Positions 53,751 through 62,377 of a stretch of 64,000 bases of DNA are shown one piece after another; the stretch's first letter is position 1; each line of letters opens with the position of its first letter. Origin of the DNA: DATMBF01 sp035559595. Its GTDB lineage: Bacteria; Bacteroidota; Ignavibacteria; UBA10030. Below the pieces are notes generated by a model, which saw nothing but the letters and a program-made list of their open reading frames with translations, did not search any database and was not told the DNA's origin. The translations under genes and the position numbers were made by a program. The stretch lies in assembly GCA_035559595.1 (NCBI GenBank), contig DATMBF010000026.1:1-64000 (forward strand), read 5' to 3'.

Positions 53751-54848
53751 CTAAACGTTGAATCGGAAAAACGCAATGTCTCCGTCTTCCATGACGTAGT
53801 CTCGACCTTCGATATGGAGAAGACCCTGTTCTTTCACGGTCACCTCTGAGCCGAGCCTATCAATATCTGCGAATTTGACAATCTCGGCTCTAATAAATCC
53901 CTTTTCGAAGTCGCTATGGATAGAGCCTGCCGCCTGGGGGGCAAGCGTCCCGCGTTCAATTGTCCAGGCGTGTACCTCCTTCGGTCCGGCCGTGAAGAAT
54001 GTGATGAGATGAAGCAAATCATAGCCTTCTCGAATGAGCTGAGCCAGCCCTGATTCTTTGAGTCCTAGCTCCTCAAGGAAATGAGGACGCTCGATCGAGG
54101 GGAGCTCGGCAACCTCAGCTTCGACTGCGGCACTAATGACAACCACTTTCGCTCCCTCCTTGGTCGCCACTTCTCTCACTGCCCGTACGTGCGCATTCTC
54201 ACCTGCGACATCTTTTTCATGAACGTTGCACACATACATGACGGGTTTGCTCGTCAACAAGTGCATGTCTCGAAACCAGAGTTTCTCCTCATCCCCCGCA
54301 AGTGAATAATACCGCGCAAGCCGTCCGCCAAGAAGGTGATCCCGAACCCGGGCGTAAAAGTCCGCCTCAGCTTTGATCTTCTTATCTCCGGACTTCGATC
54401 GTTTTTCAGCGTCGGTAAACTTTTTGTCCACCGTATCGAGGTCCTTGAGAATCAACTCTGTCTCGATCACCTCGATGTCACGCTTGGGATTGACACTTCC
54501 GTCTACATGGACAACATTCGGGTCATCGAAGCAACGAACGACATGTGCGATTGCATCGACATTCCGGATGTGTGAAAGGAACTGGTTGCCGAGTCCTTCT
54601 CCCCTGCTGGCTCCCTTGACCAGGCCGGCAATATCCACAAACTCAATTGACGTCGGGACAACTTTTGTCGGTGTGTAAATGTGTGCCAGTCGGTCAAGCC
54701 TGGGGTCTGGCACAGGCACAACGCCCACATTAGGGTCAATCGTGGAGAACGGATAATTCGCCGCCTCGGCCCCGGCGGCAGTGATGGCATTAAACAATGT
54801 GGACTTCCCGACATTGGGAAGTCCAACAATTCCGCAAGCAAAACCCAT
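53751..54848 (-). CDS. ychF: Redox-regulated ATPase YchF (Obg-family)
   Basis: A 365-residue P-loop NTPase that prefers ATP and binds ribosomes. It has G1 GIVGLPNVGKSTLFNA (~7-22), the Obg-type switch FVDIAGLVKGASRGEGLGN (in pieces at ~69-87) and a TGS domain at the C-terminus (FFTAGPKEVHAWTIERG onwards), ending YVMEDGDIAFFRFNV. It stands alone on the minus strand. Confidence 0.94.
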   Translation of the reverse strand: MGFACGIVGLPNVGKSTLFNAITAAGAEAANYPFSTIDPNVGVVPVPDPRLDRLAHIYTPTKVVPTSIEFVDIAGLVKGASRGEGLGNQFLSHIRNVDAIAHVVRCFDDPNVVHVDGSVNPKRDIEVIETELILKDLDTVDKKFTDAEKRSKSGDKKIKAEADFYARVRDHLLGGRLARYYSLAGDEEKLWFRDMHLLTSKPVMYVCNVHEKDVAGENAHVRAVREVATKEGAKVVVISAAVEAEVAELPSIERPHFLEELGLKESGLAQLIREGYDLLHLITFFTAGPKEVHAWTIERGTLAPQAAGSIHSDFEKGFIRAEIVKFADIDRLGSEVTVKEQGLLHIEGRDYVMEDGDIAFFRFNV

Positions 54849-54898
54849 GATGTCCTTTCAAAAGCCTTAGGAAATCTAAGAAAAAGTCTTTGTTTCTC

Positions 54899-54931
54899 CA
54901 AGCTCGTGACGCTCTTCACGTTTTGAGCTTG
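54899..54931 (-). promoter_or_regulatory. Hairpin in the ychF upstream region
   Basis: CAAGCTCGTGA (54899-54909) pairs with TCACG and GAGCTTG (54916-54931), with a TTTT bulge and a 6-base loop. It lies 50 bp before the ychF start. It has no T-run after it; a leader structure is possible. Confidence 0.3.
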
Positions 54932-54968
54932 CAATGTGTCTCTGCACACTGATGGTGCAATAGTTGCC

Positions 54969-54998
54969 TTGATTCTGAGTTTCTGAACAATATCTTTG
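54969..54998 (+). promoter_or_regulatory. Bacteroidota-type promoter of the small outer-membrane barrel gene
   Basis: TTG (54969-54971) and TATCTTTG (54991-54998) are separated by 19 bp, an exact match to the Bacteroidota TTG/TAnnTTTG promoter pattern. Transcription would start about 50 nt before the ATG at 55056. Confidence 0.6.
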
Positions 54999-55055
54999 TG
55001 TCGTAGCAATGCAGCAGTCTAATTCAGCATTGTTCAACCATTAACAGGAGGTAGT

Positions 55056-55754
55056 ATGAAAACTTTTGCGCTGATGTGCCTTGCGGTTGTTCTGTTTGCT
55101 TTGCCGGCACGTTCGCAGGATGTTGTGCCATCGATCCAAGCTTCGTCCAAGGCGCTGCTGTTCTCATTCAGCGGATTCAGCTTTCTGAGCGCCGGAAATT
55201 TCGAAGGTGGGATTGGCGGAAAGTACTATCTGAGTGAGACAATGGCCGTGCGCGGCGGAGTGCAATTTGCGTCAGCGAGCCAGGATGTTCCCGCCAATCC
55301 GGCTACGGGTCAAACCGGAACCGACGGAGAGATCTCAGCGAGTCGGTTTGGTGTTGCAGGAGCGGTGGAGTTGCACCTTTCCAAGGGACGCGTGCGGCCG
55401 TATGTGGGTGGCGGCCTTGGCTTTTCTACGACAAGCACGGAATCAAAGAATGCCGTTGTGGGTAACCCTCCCCCCTCCCAAACGACCACGAAGAACCGAC
55501 AGGTCGGTGAATCGATTGGGGGAGTGACGTACACGGCGGGGTCCATGCTGTCGATTTACGGCCTGGCGGGAGTAGAATTCTTTCTGTATAAGGAAATCAG
55601 CCTTGCGGCAGAGTATCGGTTGGGCTTTAGCTCAATCTCCCGTCCCGACCAGGAGGTCACTTCAGGAACCACCACCGTGACCACCAAGGTGGGCGGGTCA
55701 AGCGCCATTGGCGTGAATAGCGCTGGTGTTCTGACACTCGCGGTGTATTTCTAA
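55056..55754 (+). CDS. Small outer-membrane beta-barrel protein
   Basis: A 232-residue protein with an AGGAGG ribosome-binding site (55046-55051) and a signal peptide (~1-21, ending ARSQ). It has a barrel of about eight strands ending in VLTLAVYF, with the C-terminal Phe typical of outer-membrane insertion. Strands such as VRPYVGGGLGFS match the OmpW/OmpA-like porin group. Function is unknown. It has its own promoter and terminator. Confidence 0.8.
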   Translation: MKTFALMCLAVVLFALPARSQDVVPSIQASSKALLFSFSGFSFLSAGNFEGGIGGKYYLSETMAVRGGVQFASASQDVPANPATGQTGTDGEISASRFGVAGAVELHLSKGRVRPYVGGGLGFSTTSTESKNAVVGNPPPSQTTTKNRQVGESIGGVTYTAGSMLSIYGLAGVEFFLYKEISLAAEYRLGFSSISRPDQEVTSGTTTVTTKVGGSSAIGVNSAGVLTLAVYF

Positions 55755-55776
55755 ATCGCTACCTCACCTCATCCTC

Positions 55777-55817
55777 AGAGGCGCTCGGGCGAAGCCAGAG
55801 CGCCTCTTCTATTTTTT
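55777..55817 (+). terminator. Intrinsic terminator after the small barrel gene
   Basis: A perfect 10-bp stem AGAGGCGCTC/GAGCGCCTCT (55777-55786, 55798-55807) with an 11-base loop, followed by TCTATTTTTT. It separates the barrel gene from the arginine operon. Confidence 0.85.
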
Positions 55818-55830
55818 CTCAAAAACAAAC

Positions 55831-55859
55831 TTGCATAAATATACATTCATATGTATATT
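55831..55859 (+). promoter_or_regulatory. Promoter of the arginine operon
   Basis: TTGCAT (55831-55836) and TATATT (55854-55859) are 17 bp apart; the -10 also reads TATATTTA, close to TAnnTTTG. The argC ATG at 55867 is only 7 bp after the -10, so the transcript would begin at or next to the start codon. Confidence 0.7.
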
Positions 55860-55865
55860 TATACA
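55832..55865 (+). promoter_or_regulatory. Candidate ArgR operator: two palindromic boxes
   Basis: Box 1 is TGCATAAATATACA (55832-55845) and box 2 is TGTATATTTATACA (55852-55865), spaced 20 bp. Together they also form a 12-bp perfect inverted repeat around TCAT (55835-55846 and 55851-55862). The pair covers both promoter elements, as expected for repression by the ArgR encoded in the operon. The boxes differ from the E. coli consensus (TGAAT...ATTCA). Confidence 0.6.
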
Positions 55866-55866
55866 C

Positions 55867-56883
55867 ATGATAACAGCCTCGATTATCGGAGCGTCGGGAT
55901 ACTCCGGCTTCGAATTAACAAAACTGCTCCTCCGCCACTCATCCGTTAAGCTCCAATCCCTTTTTGCAAATAGTTCCGCGGGCAAGCGAGTTGATGAAAT
56001 CTATCCGAGTGCCGCGCGTCTGAGTCGGCATCGTTACGAAACGTATTCGATCGAAGCTGCATGTTCAAGTGACGTTGTCTTCATTGCCCTCCCGTCCGGT
56101 GAAGCTATGAAAATTGTCCCGGAGCTGCTCGACCGAGGGAAGAAAGTCATCGACCTTGGTGGTGACTTTCGTCTGGATCGCGCCGCCGAGTACGAGCGGT
56201 ACTACAAACACGATCATATCGCTCCAGAACTTCTGCACGAGGGCGTGTACGGCTTGCCCGAGTGGAATGCAAACGCCATAAAGCAAGCAAGGCTCATTGC
56301 CAACCCAGGCTGCTATCCGACGAGTGCATTACTTCCTCTTCTTCCCCTGCTGAAAGAAAACGCGATTCAGCCGCATGGAATCATCATCAACTCGCTGTCG
56401 GGGGTTTCGGGTGCAGGTCGAAGCTCGTCTGCGGAACTGTCGTTTGCCGAAGTGAACGAATCGGTAAAGGCGTACAAGGTGATGGTTCATCAACATATCC
56501 CAGAAATCAAACATGCAGTGAATCTCTTTGCGGCTTGTGATGCCTCCTTTTCCTTTGTGCCACACCTTCTTCCGATCACACGCGGGATCTATACCACGAT
56601 TTATGCTCCGGTATCCAATGATCTAAGTGAAGATAAAGTGTTCAGCATTTACCATTCGTATTATGAGAAGGAACCGTTTGTTCGATATTCTGCTATAGCC
56701 ATTCCGGAAATCAAGAACGTTGTATACACAAATTCTATCGACATCGGATTTCGGATTGATAGAGACAACAACCGCCTGATTGTTTTTTCTGCCATAGACA
56801 ATCTCATCAAAGGCGCGGCAGGGCAGGCCGTGCAGAACATGAATCTCCTCTTCGGTTTTGACGAAACGGAAGGCTTACTATGA
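55867..56883 (+). CDS. argC: N-acetyl-gamma-glutamyl-phosphate reductase
   Basis: A 338-residue NADPH-dependent enzyme, third step of arginine synthesis. The ATG at 55867 gives MITASIIGASGYSGFEL, the correct Rossmann start; an upstream TTG would be inside the operator. The catalytic Cys149 is in NPGCYPTS. No Shine-Dalgarno is visible and the mRNA may be leaderless. The stop overlaps argJ (ATGA, 56880-56883). Confidence 0.95.
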   Translation: MITASIIGASGYSGFELTKLLLRHSSVKLQSLFANSSAGKRVDEIYPSAARLSRHRYETYSIEAACSSDVVFIALPSGEAMKIVPELLDRGKKVIDLGGDFRLDRAAEYERYYKHDHIAPELLHEGVYGLPEWNANAIKQARLIANPGCYPTSALLPLLPLLKENAIQPHGIIINSLSGVSGAGRSSSAELSFAEVNESVKAYKVMVHQHIPEIKHAVNLFAACDASFSFVPHLLPITRGIYTTIYAPVSNDLSEDKVFSIYHSYYEKEPFVRYSAIAIPEIKNVVYTNSIDIGFRIDRDNNRLIVFSAIDNLIKGAAGQAVQNMNLLFGFDETEGLL

Positions 56884-58097
56884 AAGATCGTTCGGTACAT
56901 GAAACTCACGGAGGCGTAACCGCGCCAAAGGGTTTTCGAGCTGCTGGAATGTATTGTGGTATTCGGAAAGTAAAAAAGGATCTTGCATTGATTGTCTCAG
57001 ATGTACCTGCAGTAGCCGCAGGCGTGTTTACACTCAACAAGACTCAAGCTGCACCGATTCTGGTCGACAAGATCCAGCTCAAGAAGTCCCAATTCTGCTC
57101 CGCCATTGTCGTGAACAGTGGAAACGCTAATGCGTGCACGGGTGAGCGTGGACTCAATGATGCCTGGACCATGGTTTCTGAAACGGCAAAATCCCTGAAG
57201 CTCCCGGAAGATCAAGTTCTTGTTTCATCCACGGGTGTTATCGGACAGTATCTGCCGATGGAGAAGATTATCGATGGGATTCGCCAGCTTGCAGGCCGGT
57301 TAACGAGGGTGGGAAGCAATGAGGCCGCAGAGGCAATCATGACAACGGATACCTACGCGAAGGAAGTGGCCGTGCGATTTAGTCTCCGAGACACTTTGGT
57401 AACTATCGGCGGGATTGCAAAGGGGTCCGGTATGATCGCCCCCAATATGGCTACGATGCTGGCCTTTCTGACGACCGACGCGGTGATCTCTCCCGAGGCG
57501 TTGCGGAAGGCTCTTTCGCAAGCGAACGATCGATCCTTCAACCGAATTACGGTTGACGGCGACATGAGCACCAACGATATGGCATTGCTCCTTGCCAATG
57601 GGCAGGCCGGTAACGAGCCGATCAAGGAGGATACTGAAGAATATCAGCTGTTCGTTTCCGCTCTCGAATATGTGATGATCAAGCTCGCGAAGATGATTGC
57701 GCGCGATGGCGAAGGGGCGACGAAGTTGATTGAAATCCTTGTCAAAGGTGCGAAGACGGAATCGGAAGCAGCGCAGGCAGCCCGATCAGTGGCAAACTCA
57801 AACCTGGTCAAGACGGCGATCCACGGCAACGACGCGAATTGGGGCCGCATTATGGCTGCGCTGGGGTATTCGGGGGTGGATGTTGATCCAGACATTGTCG
57901 AGATCTCGTTTAACGGACTGCCGATTCTCAAGAGGCATTATGAGATCGTCATTGATGAAGAAAAAGCCAAGCAGGCGCTCACGCAAGAACACATTGTTAT
58001 TACGATTGATTTGAATCAAGGTAGAGCGCTCGCACGATTCTGGACATGTGACCTCACGAAAGAATACGTCCACATCAATGCGAGTTACCGATCATAG
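56880..58097 (+). CDS. argJ: Ornithine/glutamate N-acetyltransferase
   Basis: A 405-residue self-cleaving Ntn-fold enzyme. The catalytic Thr192 lies in KGSGMIAPNMATML, at which the precursor splits into alpha and beta chains. It transfers acetyl from acetylornithine to glutamate, recycling the acetyl group. Whether it also uses acetyl-CoA (bifunctional) is not decidable here, although no separate argA or argE is seen. It is coupled to argC. Confidence 0.95.
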   Translation: MKDRSVHETHGGVTAPKGFRAAGMYCGIRKVKKDLALIVSDVPAVAAGVFTLNKTQAAPILVDKIQLKKSQFCSAIVVNSGNANACTGERGLNDAWTMVSETAKSLKLPEDQVLVSSTGVIGQYLPMEKIIDGIRQLAGRLTRVGSNEAAEAIMTTDTYAKEVAVRFSLRDTLVTIGGIAKGSGMIAPNMATMLAFLTTDAVISPEALRKALSQANDRSFNRITVDGDMSTNDMALLLANGQAGNEPIKEDTEEYQLFVSALEYVMIKLAKMIARDGEGATKLIEILVKGAKTESEAAQAARSVANSNLVKTAIHGNDANWGRIMAALGYSGVDVDPDIVEISFNGLPILKRHYEIVIDEEKAKQALTQEHIVITIDLNQGRALARFWTCDLTKEYVHINASYRS

Positions 58098-58161
58098 GAA
58101 TTCGTGTTGTTGTGCCAGCGTAGACGTGCGGATTTTCTAAACATTCTTGCTCACAAGAGCC

Positions 58162-59100
58162 ATGATTGACTCATCGACTAAAGAAGAAGTTCTTATCGAA
58201 GCTCTACCGTACATCCAAAAGTACGAAGGGACGACCTTTGTCATCAAGTACGGCGGCGCAGCGATGACAAACGAACAGCTCAAACAAACCTTTGCGAAGG
58301 ATGTAACGCTCCTGCGGAAAATCGGGATTAACATTGTCATCGTACACGGCGGCGGCAGGGAGATTACCGATGTCGGCAACGCTTTAGGAATTTCGACGAA
58401 GTTCGTCAACGGCCAACGATATACCGATAAGCAGATGATCGAGGTTGTTCTCATGGTCCTTGCCGGAAAAGTGAACAAAGAGATCGTGAATCTCATCAAC
58501 ACTAACGGCGGCAATGCAGTCGGACTTTCCGGAATGGATAACAATCTCCTGAGGGCGCGGAAGTTGTCAGACAACGGCATGGATCTCGGTCTGGTCGGAG
58601 AGATCACTGCGGTCAATATTCAGTTTCTGAATCTCCTTCTCCAAAACGGCATGATGCCTGTGATCGCTCCCGTCGGAGTCGGTGAGAAAGGGGAGATCTT
58701 CAACATCAATGCCGATATCGCCGCCAGCGCAATGGCCATGGCGCTGAAGGCCGAAAAGCTTGTGTATCTCAGCGATATCGAGGGAGTGCTCGTGAACAAC
58801 AAGCTCATTTCGACGCTCACGAAGCGCGAGGCGGAATCCTTGATTCACCAGGGCGCGATCTTTGGGGGAATGATCCCGAAGGTAAACTCAGCGTTCAAAA
58901 CGCTTGATGCGGGGGTCAACAAGGTTCATATCATCGACGGCAGGCTGAAGCACTCACTGTTGCTGGAGATCTTCACGGATGAAGGCATCGGCACACAAAT
59001 GATCCACGAAAGCGGCTCAAAGCCCGACAACCGCTCACAACCTGAGAACGAGCGACTTTCGGTTTCTTCAACCCTCACTTTCAAAGGCTTATCGTCATGA
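58162..59100 (+). CDS. argB: Acetylglutamate kinase
   Basis: A 312-residue amino-acid kinase. The ATG at 58162 gives the usual N-terminus; an upstream TTG at 58147 is less likely. It shows FVIKYGGAAM, IVIVHGGGREITD, INADIAASAMAMALKAEK and GGMIPKV. It phosphorylates N-acetylglutamate and in many bacteria is the arginine-inhibited step. The C-terminal ~25 residues (polar, SGSKPDNRS) extend past the core. It overlaps argF by 4 bp (ATGA). Confidence 0.95.
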   Translation: MIDSSTKEEVLIEALPYIQKYEGTTFVIKYGGAAMTNEQLKQTFAKDVTLLRKIGINIVIVHGGGREITDVGNALGISTKFVNGQRYTDKQMIEVVLMVLAGKVNKEIVNLINTNGGNAVGLSGMDNNLLRARKLSDNGMDLGLVGEITAVNIQFLNLLLQNGMMPVIAPVGVGEKGEIFNINADIAASAMAMALKAEKLVYLSDIEGVLVNNKLISTLTKREAESLIHQGAIFGGMIPKVNSAFKTLDAGVNKVHIIDGRLKHSLLLEIFTDEGIGTQMIHESGSKPDNRSQPENERLSVSSTLTFKGLSS

Positions 59101-60062
59101 ACAATCATTTTCTCTCACTCCTTGATTTGAAAGCTGAAGAACTTGAGGAGATGTTCGTGCTGAGCGATTGGCTGCGCGAAACCAGTTCTCATCAACCCTT
59201 CCAAGGGAAGACAGCGGCGCTGATTTTTCAAAAGCCGTCTCTGCGCACCCGTGTGTCGTTTGAGGTCGGGATTTATCAGCTCGGTGGTCATCCCATCTTT
59301 CTTTCACAGGAGAGTATCGGTATCGGTGTCCGTGAGAGTGCTGCCGATGTCGCTCGATTGCTTTCACGCTACTGCATGATGGTGGTTGCTCGGCTCTATG
59401 ACCATCAGCTCCTTCTTGATCTTGCGCGCCATTCTACGATTCCCGTCATCAACGCGCTGACCGATTATTCTCATCCCTGTCAGGTGATGGCCGATCTCTA
59501 CACAATCCGTCAACAAAGAAAACTGCATCCCAATCTTAAAGTTGTTTTCATTGGGGATGGGAACAATGTCGTGAACTCGTGGCTGGAGATGGCCATGCTC
59601 TATCCTCTGCATTTTGTTCTGGCATGTCCACCGGGGTACGAGCCGGATCGTGCACTGCTCAAGCGTGCTCAATCCACCGGATTAAGCCGCATTGAGGTCA
59701 TGAACGACGTCCAGGCGGCGGTTCGGGATGCTGACGTTCTCTATACAGACGTCTGGGCAAGTATGGGTCAAGAACAGGAGGCAGAGCGACGCAGGAAAGA
59801 TTTTGCGGGATATGCCGTAACGAAGGAATTGCTCCAGCGGGCAAAGACTGATTGCATAGTTTTACATTGCCTGCCTGCTCACCGCGGCGAGGAAATTACC
59901 GAAGAGGTGCTTGACGGTCCACGGTCTGTCGTCTTCGATCAAGCGGAGAATCGCTTGCATGTCCAAAAAGCAATTATGCTTCGGCTGATGAATAAATCAA
60001 ATGGCACACATCTGGCAAAAGAGCTGGAACAGAAGATTCGCACGGCGCAAACCGTCTCATGA
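59097..60062 (+). CDS. argF: Ornithine carbamoyltransferase
   Basis: A 321-residue enzyme forming citrulline from ornithine and carbamoyl phosphate. It has the carbamoyl-phosphate loop SLRTR (48-52; the common form is STRTR), HPCQ (126-129), the ornithine SMG loop DVWASMG and HCLPAHRG. The SMG loop argues for ornithine rather than acetylornithine as substrate. It is coupled to argB and argR by ATGA overlaps. Confidence 0.93.
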   Translation: MNNHFLSLLDLKAEELEEMFVLSDWLRETSSHQPFQGKTAALIFQKPSLRTRVSFEVGIYQLGGHPIFLSQESIGIGVRESAADVARLLSRYCMMVVARLYDHQLLLDLARHSTIPVINALTDYSHPCQVMADLYTIRQQRKLHPNLKVVFIGDGNNVVNSWLEMAMLYPLHFVLACPPGYEPDRALLKRAQSTGLSRIEVMNDVQAAVRDADVLYTDVWASMGQEQEAERRRKDFAGYAVTKELLQRAKTDCIVLHCLPAHRGEEITEEVLDGPRSVVFDQAENRLHVQKAIMLRLMNKSNGTHLAKELEQKIRTAQTVS

Positions 60063-60514
60063 AAAAGAAGCGGCAATTTCTGATTAAGCAAATTATCGCG
60101 CATCAACCGATTGCGAGTCAGGAAGATTTGTGTCGGGTGTTGCGGAAGGCGGGATTCAATGTAACCCAAGCGACGCTTTCCCGGGACCTCAAAGAGTTGG
60201 GCATTGCCCGAGTTCACACCCCGCAAGGGGTCAAATATGAGCTTCGACCTGAAATGGAAGAACGGCGTCTGCAATCGATCGTCGGCTATGAGGTTGAGAG
60301 TGTGGATGCGAATGAAGCGTTTGTTGTCATCAAAACACTGCCCGGACGGGCGCAAGGGGTTGCTTCGATCATCGACAGCCTCCATCATCCCTATATTCTC
60401 GGAACGCTTGCCGGGGATAACACGATCTTTGTGACACCAACATCGACAAAAAAAACAGGAGAGATTCTACGCTTTTTGCGAGACCTCATGATGAAGGAGC
60501 GTCAGGTTGCATAA
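60059..60514 (+). CDS. argR: Arginine repressor
   Basis: A 151-residue regulator with an N-terminal winged helix (SQEDLCRVLRKAGF then TQATLSRDLKELG) and a C-terminal arginine-binding hexamerisation domain with GTLAGDNTIFV. Its gene lies inside the operon it probably represses, so autoregulation through the boxes at 55832-55865 is likely. It overlaps argF by 4 bp. Confidence 0.95.
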   Translation: MKKKRQFLIKQIIAHQPIASQEDLCRVLRKAGFNVTQATLSRDLKELGIARVHTPQGVKYELRPEMEERRLQSIVGYEVESVDANEAFVVIKTLPGRAQGVASIIDSLHHPYILGTLAGDNTIFVTPTSTKKTGEILRFLRDLMMKERQVA

Positions 60515-60544
60515 CAACGAGCATTGTACCATGGAGGATTTGAC

Positions 60545-61771
60545 GTGAAAAAGATGAAGATTGCAGTGGCTTACTCGGGTGGTCTAGACACATCTGTTAT
60601 TGTCAAATGGCTACAAGAGAAGTATAACGCTGATGTCATTACGGTTACCGGCAACCTTGGGCAGAAAAAGGAATTGGTGGGAGTTGCAGAAAAGGCCTAC
60701 AAGACCGGTGCCAAAAAAGTGTACGTGCAAGATCTTCGGGATGAGTTTGTGGAGGAGTATGTCTTTCCGGCGCTAAAAGCGGGAGCATTGTATGAGCACA
60801 CTTATCCGATGGCGACTTCGTTGGGAAGGCCACTCCTTGCAAAAGCGCTTGTTGAGGTGGCTCGGAGAGAACAATGCACCGCTGTGGCCCATGGTTGTAC
60901 AGGAAAAGGAAATGACCAGGTGCGATTTGAGGCGACCGTTGCTGCCCTCGCTCCGGACTTAAAAGTGATGGCTCCACTGCGTGAGTGGGAGTTCAAATCG
61001 CGCGAGGAGGAGATCGAATACTGCATTCGTCATGGAATTCCGGTTAAAGCGACGAAAGAGAGCCCCTATTCGATCGATGAAAACGTATGGGGGACCAGCA
61101 TCGAGTGCGGAATCCTTGAGGACCCAATGGCTGAGCCGCCGGAGGACGCATTCCAGCGTACGGTCTCTCCCTTGAAAGCGCCGGATAAGCCGGTTTACGT
61201 AACGATGGGGTTTGAACGCGGTGTTCCGGTCAGCCTCAATGGAAAGAAATTGAAAGGATTCGATATCGTCGATCGGCTCAACGAGATTGCAGGTACCAAT
61301 GGCGTGGGGCGGATCGACCTTGTGGAGAATCGGCTTGTGGGAATCAAGTCGCGCGAGATCTATGAAGCTCCCGCTGCCGTGACGCTGCATTTCGCACACC
61401 GCGAACTCGAGCGCTTAACACTGGACAAGGAAGTGTTCCACTACAAAGCGAAAATAGCACACGATTATTCCAATATTATCTATAACGGTCTATGGTTTTC
61501 GCCTCTGAAGAAAGCTTTGGACGGTTTCATTGAAGAAACTCAGAAGACGGTGAACGGAACAGTCAAGCTGAAACTTTACAAAGGGAATATCGAGATCGCT
61601 GGCCGGACATCGCCCAATTCTCTCTATGATACCAAGCTGGCTACTTACACCGAAGAGGATCAGTTTGACCACAAGGCGAGCGAGGGGTTCATTAAAATCT
61701 TCAGTTTGCCGCTGAAGACGTACTATAGAGTGAACGCGAATGGAGGGAAGAGGAGGAAAGTGAAGAAGTAG
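60545..61771 (+). CDS. argG: Argininosuccinate synthase
   Basis: A 408-residue enzyme joining citrulline and aspartate with ATP. I start at GTG 60545, 7 nt after GGAGG (60533-60537); the ATG at 60554 is too far from it. It shows the P-loop AYSGGLDTSVI, HGCTGKGNDQVRFE and IEYCIRHGIPV. It follows argR after 30 bp. Confidence 0.95.
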   Translation: MKKMKIAVAYSGGLDTSVIVKWLQEKYNADVITVTGNLGQKKELVGVAEKAYKTGAKKVYVQDLRDEFVEEYVFPALKAGALYEHTYPMATSLGRPLLAKALVEVARREQCTAVAHGCTGKGNDQVRFEATVAALAPDLKVMAPLREWEFKSREEEIEYCIRHGIPVKATKESPYSIDENVWGTSIECGILEDPMAEPPEDAFQRTVSPLKAPDKPVYVTMGFERGVPVSLNGKKLKGFDIVDRLNEIAGTNGVGRIDLVENRLVGIKSREIYEAPAAVTLHFAHRELERLTLDKEVFHYKAKIAHDYSNIIYNGLWFSPLKKALDGFIEETQKTVNGTVKLKLYKGNIEIAGRTSPNSLYDTKLATYTEEDQFDHKASEGFIKIFSLPLKTYYRVNANGGKRRKVKK

Positions 61772-61815
61772 GAGGAGTTTGCATTCGATGTGAGTTGTAC
61801 GTATTATCGGATCGC

Positions 61816-62027
61816 ATGACGACTCTCGTTGACGTTCTTCTTGATGTTGTGAAGCGTCTCGATGCCATAAGCATTCCTTCCATGGTGAGAAAGAGACACG
61901 TTCAGAGCAACAGCTGAGGGATATCGAGCGCGTCAATCACTCAAGAAGAAATACCTTGGACGTGGACTACATCCGTGCTTGGGCGGCGAAGCTCTCCATT
62001 TCCAATGACCTCGAAAGGTTCCTGTGA
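61816..62027 (+). pseudogene. Nucleotidyltransferase-type gene, internally deleted remnant
   Basis: The N-terminal part (frame 1) reads MTTLVDVLLDVVKRLDAISIP, the opening of small DUF6036/AbiEii-like nucleotidyltransferases, and stops at 61914. A second frame (from ~61900) reads EQQLRDIERV and then LDVDYIRAWAAKLSIS to a stop at 62025-62027, the family C-terminus. The catalytic GSxASxxxG...DxD core is missing. The final TGA overlaps the GTG of the next gene (GTGA), as in intact pairs. It is therefore a decayed partner of the following gene. Confidence 0.6.
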
Positions 62028-62305
62028 AGACTGATACCCATTCCCTGATTCAGGAAGAAATAGACCGCCGTTGGTCCCGGATGACAGCTCGCGAGAAGCT
62101 TGAGCGTTGTGCGGCTCTTTTTGAATCTGGAAGGATTTTTGCCGAGCGGCTCGTCAAAGAGCGCAATCCCTCCTTGCATGGCGTGGATCTAGAAATGGCT
62201 GTGTTTCGGTTCCTGTACCGGAGTTCTCTCCCGCCGGAGGTACTGGATGACGCCGAACGACATCTTCGCAACTGGCGAACAAAGAACCCCCGGCAGTCGC
62301 ATTGA
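62024..62305 (+). CDS. Small helical partner protein of the nucleotidyltransferase remnant
   Basis: A 93-residue protein starting at GTG 62024. It is helical, with RRWSRMTAREKLERCAALFE and MAVFRFLYRSS. This resembles the short WRxLTPAEKL-type proteins encoded beside small nucleotidyltransferases in toxin/antitoxin-like pairs. Here it is intact while its partner is broken, so it may be a leftover or may have gained another role. Confidence 0.55.
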   Translation: MKTDTHSLIQEEIDRRWSRMTAREKLERCAALFESGRIFAERLVKERNPSLHGVDLEMAVFRFLYRSSLPPEVLDDAERHLRNWRTKNPRQSH

Positions 62306-62377
62306 CCCCCTCCCCTTTTTTCTCTATCTTTCTGCCCACCATTTTCTCTCAACGATAACAGGAACGGTCCGATTCTT

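Noticed and set aside
59097..60062. Acetylornithine carbamoyltransferase (Bacteroides type)
   Set aside because: The SLRTR motif hinted at it, but the SMG loop and HPCQ/HCLP motifs match ordinary ornithine carbamoyltransferase.
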